Source: Acidobacteriaceae bacterium
GTDB lineage: Bacteria > Acidobacteriota > Terriglobia > Bryobacterales > Bryobacteraceae
Direction of reading: 5' to 3'
NCBI GenBank assembly: GCA_019233755.1
Contig: JAFAMD010000044.1
Coordinates: 47,982-111,981 of the forward strand
DNA length: 64,000 nucleotides
A program made the translations under genes and the position numbers. Under the pieces are notes generated by a model. It made no database searches, was not told the origin of the DNA, and was given only the letters and a program-made list of their open reading frames with translations. Numbering within the stretch: the stretch's first letter is position 1; every line of letters starts with the position of its first letter. Of the stretch, positions 60,738-64,000 are shown one piece after another.

Positions 60738-61364
60738 ATGGCGCTGACCCGCAGACAAAAGGAATTGATGGATTTCCTGTCGGGATTCATTGAGAAGCAC
60801 GGCTACAGTCCGAGCTACGAGGAGATCGCGTCGGGATTGGGCTTGGCATCGCTGGCGACGGTGCACAAACATGTGCAAGCACTAGAAACCAAGCAGTATC
60901 TTCGCCGCAACTATAACCACAGCCGCTCTCTTGAAATCGGCGACCGGTATCTTAATGAAGAAAAAGCCCGCCACCAACCAGCGGAGCACGATGAGATTCC
61001 GCTGCTGGGCCGGATTGCAGCCGGTGTTCCCGTGGAAGCGATCCAGAACCCGGAAGCTCTTCATTTTTCAGATTTCGTGGGAAATGAGGGCACATTTGCG
61101 CTTGAGGTCCGCGGCGATTCCATGATCGAAGATCATATTTGCAGCGGAGACTATGTGCTGGTCGAAAAAACGGATTCGGTGAGGAACGGCGAAATTGTGG
61201 TCGCGCTGGTAGGGGGGACAGAGGCTACTCTAAAGCGCTACTATCTCGAATCTGACGGGCGGGTACGGCTTCAGCCGGCAAATTCAGCGATGGCCCCTAT
61301 CTACATTGACCCTGCGAATCTTGCGATTCAGGGCCGGGTGCTGGCAGTAATGAGGAAATACTAG
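60738..61364 (+). CDS. lexA: LexA repressor / SOS autoprotease
   Basis: A 208-aa repressor of DNA-damage genes. The winged-helix N-domain starts ALTRRQKELMDFLSGFIEKHGYSPSYEEIASGLGLASLATVHKHV. The autocleavage site is Ala95-Gly96 in LGRIAAGVPVE, and the catalytic dyad Ser128 (GDSMIED) and Lys166 (TLKRYY) is intact. It is therefore RecA-responsive in principle. The promoter region does not show the Gram-positive CGAACN4GTTCG box nor the GTTCN7GTTC box of alpha-proteobacteria, so its operator is probably lineage-specific. GAGGAG is a good ribosome site. Two envelope genes follow. Confidence 0.97.
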   Translation: MALTRRQKELMDFLSGFIEKHGYSPSYEEIASGLGLASLATVHKHVQALETKQYLRRNYNHSRSLEIGDRYLNEEKARHQPAEHDEIPLLGRIAAGVPVEAIQNPEALHFSDFVGNEGTFALEVRGDSMIEDHICSGDYVLVEKTDSVRNGEIVVALVGGTEATLKRYYLESDGRVRLQPANSAMAPIYIDPANLAIQGRVLAVMRKY

Positions 61365-61400
61365 CCGTAGCAACATTCCACCGATGCTACACTTCGGGTA

Positions 61401-61790
61401 GTGACGGATAGCAGCGCAGCCACAGCAACAGCCGGTTCCAGTGTGGCCAAACGATTGATTTTTTGGGATTTCCCGAGAGCTTCGTGGCAATACGACGTGG
61501 TTGTCGCGCTGATCCTTCTTTTCATCTTTGCAACGCCGCGCGACTGGTTCCATGATCAGCCTAAAGCATCCAGCGTGGTGTTGATGTCATCGCTGCATGG
61601 TTCCAACCGGGTATTCATCGCACCGGAATTATTGGAGCGTGTACCGGAAGAGTTGCGAGTGGCCCAGGCAGAGACACTGATTCACAAGCGGATTGGAAAG
61701 AGCTGGCGCGTGGCACACGTGGAGCCTATCCGGGACGAGACCGAGCAGGAAATTAAAGGCTTCATCGCGTATACCGCGCCCACGAACTAG
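61401..61790 (+). CDS. Single-helix membrane protein, unknown function
   Basis: A 129-aa protein starting at GTG. A short N-terminus leads to one helix (WQYDVVVALILLFIFATPRDWF) followed by a soluble domain (SSVVLMSSLHGSNRVFIAPELLERVPEELRVAQAETLIHKRIGKSWRVAHVEPIRDETEQEIKGFIAYTA). The segment VFIAPELL, ERVPEEL and the charged tail suggest an alpha/beta domain outside the membrane. I recognise no family. It precedes the LolA-like gene by 19 bases and the two are probably co-transcribed. Confidence 0.75.
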   Translation: MTDSSAATATAGSSVAKRLIFWDFPRASWQYDVVVALILLFIFATPRDWFHDQPKASSVVLMSSLHGSNRVFIAPELLERVPEELRVAQAETLIHKRIGKSWRVAHVEPIRDETEQEIKGFIAYTAPTN

Positions 61791-61809
61791 CGTCATCCGT
61801 TTTAGAAAC

Positions 61810-62493
61810 ATGAAGAGACTCGTAACATTGGTGTGCATCGTGCTGTATCCGCTCAGCTTCTGCGCAGTTGGCCGGGCGGAAAGCGTGAATGCGATCCTGG
61901 CCCGCATGGATGCGGCTGCACCAACCTTTCATGCAATGTCCTCCGACGTCGAAATGCTGACGTATACGGCAATCCTCAGCGACAAGACGGATGAGAAGGG
62001 CACGCTGACAATGCAGAAGCTGAAATCGGGCGAAGTTCGCGCCATTCTTGACTTCCAGGGCGCAAGCGATGCACGCGAAATCGCGTTTCTCGGCAAGATC
62101 GTCCGGATCTACTATCCAAACCTGAAAACCTACCAGGATTACGATGTCGGGAAAAACACGAACGTGTTGAACCAGTTCCTGCTGCTTGGCTTCGGGTCAT
62201 CAGGAAAAGATCTGGCCGCCAACTATGACATTACTGCCGAAGGGGCGGAAAAAGTTGCAGGGCAGGATGCGGCCAAGCTTCTCCTTGCTCCGAAGAACGA
62301 ACAGGTAAAGGCGCGTCTAAGCAAAATAGAGATCTGGATCCCGAATAACGCGGCATATCCGGTACAGCAACAATTCTATGAGCCTTCCGGGAATTACCGC
62401 ATCGTCACGTATACAGACGTGAAACTCAATCCCCCCGTAAAGGGGACTTTGGAATTGAAGTTGCCGCACGATGTAAAGCGGCAGGGTCCGTAA
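61810..62493 (+). CDS. LolA-like outer-membrane lipoprotein carrier / sorting protein
   Basis: About 227 aa, exported. I moved the start from 61693 to ATG 61810, giving the signal peptide MKRLVTLVCIVLYPLSFCAVGRAES. The body is a LolA/LolB-type half-barrel: SVNAILARMDAAAPTFHAMSSDVEML, then KGTLTMQKLKSGEVRAILDF and PNLKTYQDYDVGKNTNVLNQFLLLGFG. It would bind lipid or acyl chains in the periplasm. It lies between the single-helix membrane protein and the acyltransferase, making an envelope trio. Confidence 0.8.
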   Translation: MKRLVTLVCIVLYPLSFCAVGRAESVNAILARMDAAAPTFHAMSSDVEMLTYTAILSDKTDEKGTLTMQKLKSGEVRAILDFQGASDAREIAFLGKIVRIYYPNLKTYQDYDVGKNTNVLNQFLLLGFGSSGKDLAANYDITAEGAEKVAGQDAAKLLLAPKNEQVKARLSKIEIWIPNNAAYPVQQQFYEPSGNYRIVTYTDVKLNPPVKGTLELKLPHDVKRQGP

Positions 62494-62527
62494 GAGCGGC
62501 GCAATACCGACCCATCGGGCCTTAAAC

Positions 62528-63616
62528 ATGCAGGAAGCAAACAAATCCGCCGGGAGGCTGGCGTTTATCGACTGGACGCGGGGCCTGGCAGCAGTGGTTA
62601 TGCTGCAGGGCCATGTGTTTGATTCGTTCACCCGCACAGATTTGCGCGACAAGGGGCCTTTTGTGCTCTCGCAGTTTCTCGGCGGGCTGCCTCCTGCTAT
62701 GTTTCTGTTCCTGACCGGAATCACGTTCGCGTTCCTGATGCACAGCCAGGAGAGGCAAGGCGCCACAGCGTGGAAACGCGTCGTGGCGGCACTGAAGCGG
62801 TCGCGGTACTTGTTCCTGATTGCTTTTCTATTCCGCATTCAGCTCTACGTGTTCGGTTTTCCCACGAGTCCGGCGGGCGAGTTGCTTCGCGTCGATATTT
62901 TGAATTGCATGGGCATGGCGATGCTGATCTTCGCCGCCATGGCGGTGTTCACTACACAAGAACGCATCCGGCTTTGCATTGTGCTGGGCCTGCTGATTGC
63001 CGCGCTTTCGCCTGTCATCAGCATGATCGATGCATCCGGTGCGCCATCGTTCCTCCGCGCCTATTTCTTTCCGAGCTACAAGTATTTCGGCTTCTTCCCG
63101 TGGGCCGCGTTTCTCGCTTTCGGAATGGCTGCGGGCAGCATTCTACGCATAGTGAAACAAGAGGACATGGGGAAAGTGATGCTGTGGGCGTTCGGCATCG
63201 GGCTTGGACTGATCATGGCCGCCGAGTATTTCTCGGACCTGCCCTATTCAATCTATTCAAAGAGTGAATTCTGGCTGAACAGTCCGGGTCTCATTTTGAT
63301 AAAGCTCGGCGTGGTGCTCGTGATCATGGCCATCGCATTCCTGTGGGTGCAATATGGTTCCACGCAGCGGTGGAGCCTGTTCCGCCAATTCGGAACTACA
63401 TCGCTGCTGGTCTACTGGGTGCACATCGAAATAGTTTACGGGCGCTGGCTCGGTATCTGGAAGGAAGGGCTGACGGTCAACCAAGTGCTCGTGTTCACGG
63501 CGGTGTTGATGGTGCTCTTGACTATACTCTCCGTACTGCGAACCCGCTATAAATCGATCGGCCCGTTCTTCCGGCCTAACCCGATTCCGCAGCCTGACCG
63601 CGCTTCCGGCGATTAG
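62528..63616 (+). CDS. HGSNAT-like (DUF1624) membrane acyltransferase
   Basis: A 362-aa protein with nine or ten predicted helices. It opens with AGRLAFIDWTRGLAAVVMLQGHVFDSF, which matches the heparan-alpha-glucosaminide N-acetyltransferase catalytic family: an active-site His (GHVFD) near the N-terminus. FLTGITFAFLMHSQER, YKYFGFFPWAAFLAFGMAAG and FRQFGTTSLLVYWVHIEIVYGRW are family features. It probably moves acetyl or acyl groups across the membrane to a glycan or lipid. It follows the LolA-like gene by 34 bases in the same direction and may be its partner. Confidence 0.85.
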   Translation: MQEANKSAGRLAFIDWTRGLAAVVMLQGHVFDSFTRTDLRDKGPFVLSQFLGGLPPAMFLFLTGITFAFLMHSQERQGATAWKRVVAALKRSRYLFLIAFLFRIQLYVFGFPTSPAGELLRVDILNCMGMAMLIFAAMAVFTTQERIRLCIVLGLLIAALSPVISMIDASGAPSFLRAYFFPSYKYFGFFPWAAFLAFGMAAGSILRIVKQEDMGKVMLWAFGIGLGLIMAAEYFSDLPYSIYSKSEFWLNSPGLILIKLGVVLVIMAIAFLWVQYGSTQRWSLFRQFGTTSLLVYWVHIEIVYGRWLGIWKEGLTVNQVLVFTAVLMVLLTILSVLRTRYKSIGPFFRPNPIPQPDRASGD

Positions 63617-63637
63617 TTCCTCATACAGCGCGTTGAG

Positions 63638-64000
63638 TTAGTGACCCAACGTGTATGAAATGCCGGTTGTAAATTGAAAAGAGTTTTTCTTGAAGGCAGG
63701 CGGAGGATTGTTCAAGTAGGTATCCAAAGCCGACAGGGTGAAGCCGAGGCGATGATAGGCGGGAATCGTTAAGGCCACCAACCCGTAGCCGCTCCAGGCG
63801 TTGGTGTCGTTCCAGGCCGGTGTGACGGAAATCTCCTCGTTGAGTGCAATACTATGCGGGAATTTTTGAGTATAAATCTCCGCAAACGTCGATCCGACTA
63901 AACTCTTGTTTAGAGCTGAGTCGTAAAAATTTTGATGGATGTAGGCCATACTGCCTTTGAAGTCTAATTCCTGTGTATCGGATTTGTAAGCAGTAAAACC
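63638..64000 (-). CDS. DUF481 outer-membrane protein, 3' part only
   Basis: The C-terminal 120 residues of a protein that continues beyond the window. The open frame runs past the track start (63949) to the end: GFTAYKSDTQELDFKGS precedes MAYIHQNFYDS. The pattern LVALTIPAYHRLGFTLSALDTYLNNPPPAFKKNSFQFTTGISYTL is the end of a DUF481 (salt-induced, YdiY-like) beta-barrel. The stop at 63638 is 21 bases from the acyltransferase stop (convergent). N-terminus and length are unknown. Confidence 0.8.
   Translation of the reverse strand, partial: GFTAYKSDTQELDFKGSMAYIHQNFYDSALNKSLVGSTFAEIYTQKFPHSIALNEEISVTPAWNDTNAWSGYGLVALTIPAYHRLGFTLSALDTYLNNPPPAFKKNSFQFTTGISYTLGH

Overview
The window is a GC-rich, densely coded bacterial chromosome segment with about 60 genes on both strands and no rRNA, tRNA, CRISPR array, prophage or intact insertion sequence that I could find. 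The gene mix suggests a soil-type Acidobacteriota, probably near Solibacter/Bryobacter. The pointers are a duplicated orphan MacB/FtsX permease of the acidobacterial (ADOP) type, a VWFA-domain protein of the TIGR03436 kind, PD40 propeller fragments, a PQQ-dehydrogenase/cytochrome c pair, a PEP-CTERM protein and many secreted proteins without assigned function. The lineage is inference from family content, not from a marker gene.

Layout. 0-4.5 kb: carA-carB. 4.4-7.7 kb: a secreted protein, then a minus-strand modB-modC-thiE-like operon with no modA. 7.8-9.7 kb: a structured leader, a small membrane protein and a cytochrome P450. 9.7-15 kb: secreted or envelope proteins, a 40-bp tandem repeat, a thioredoxin-fold protein, a decayed PD40 propeller gene with two frameshifts, and a PEP-CTERM protein. 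15-20 kb: a DhaK-DhaL fusion kinase, divergent from a dihaem cytochrome c and PQQ dehydrogenase whose leader carries two copies of a palindromic repeat, then a TetR regulator. 20-24.5 kb: the ADOP permease with two palindromic operators, a TIGR01777 epimerase and an outer-membrane barrel with a clear terminator. 24.7-29.3 kb: aceE, a DHH phosphoesterase and a LOG-family protein. 29.3-32 kb: a nonsense-mutated DUF3455 gene, an orphan ParS/MbcA-like antitoxin, a YD-repeat protein and a gene-poor stretch. 32-37.5 kb: ribE, ribD, ftsY and a secreted M1 aminopeptidase. 37.5-42.7 kb: a CHASE3 histidine kinase and a MarR-EmrA-EmrB efflux operon in which emrB is frameshifted. 42.7-50 kb: a small secreted protein, an MFS exporter with a DinB protein, a YVTN propeller, a SPOR protein, a UPF0173 hydrolase, a NagZ-like GH3 enzyme and a response regulator. 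50-55 kb: the VWFA protein, a rhomboid protease, two related small membrane proteins and a Gfo/Idh/MocA oxidoreductase. 55-64 kb: lnt, lipA, an AIM24 protein with a zinc ribbon, an esterase, msrB, an FmdB protein, a response regulator, lexA, an envelope trio (membrane protein, LolA-like carrier, HGSNAT-like acyltransferase) and a truncated DUF481 protein.

The window is mostly housekeeping metabolism (pyrimidine/arginine, riboflavin, lipoate, pyruvate dehydrogenase) mixed with envelope biogenesis, periplasmic redox and efflux genes. No single large undescribed system stands out. The most unusual items are the palindromic repeat pair translated inside a signal peptide, the paired operators on the ADOP gene with no padR beside it, the attenuator-like leader at 7.8 kb, the pair of related two-helix membrane proteins, and three broken genes (PD40, DUF3455, emrB).
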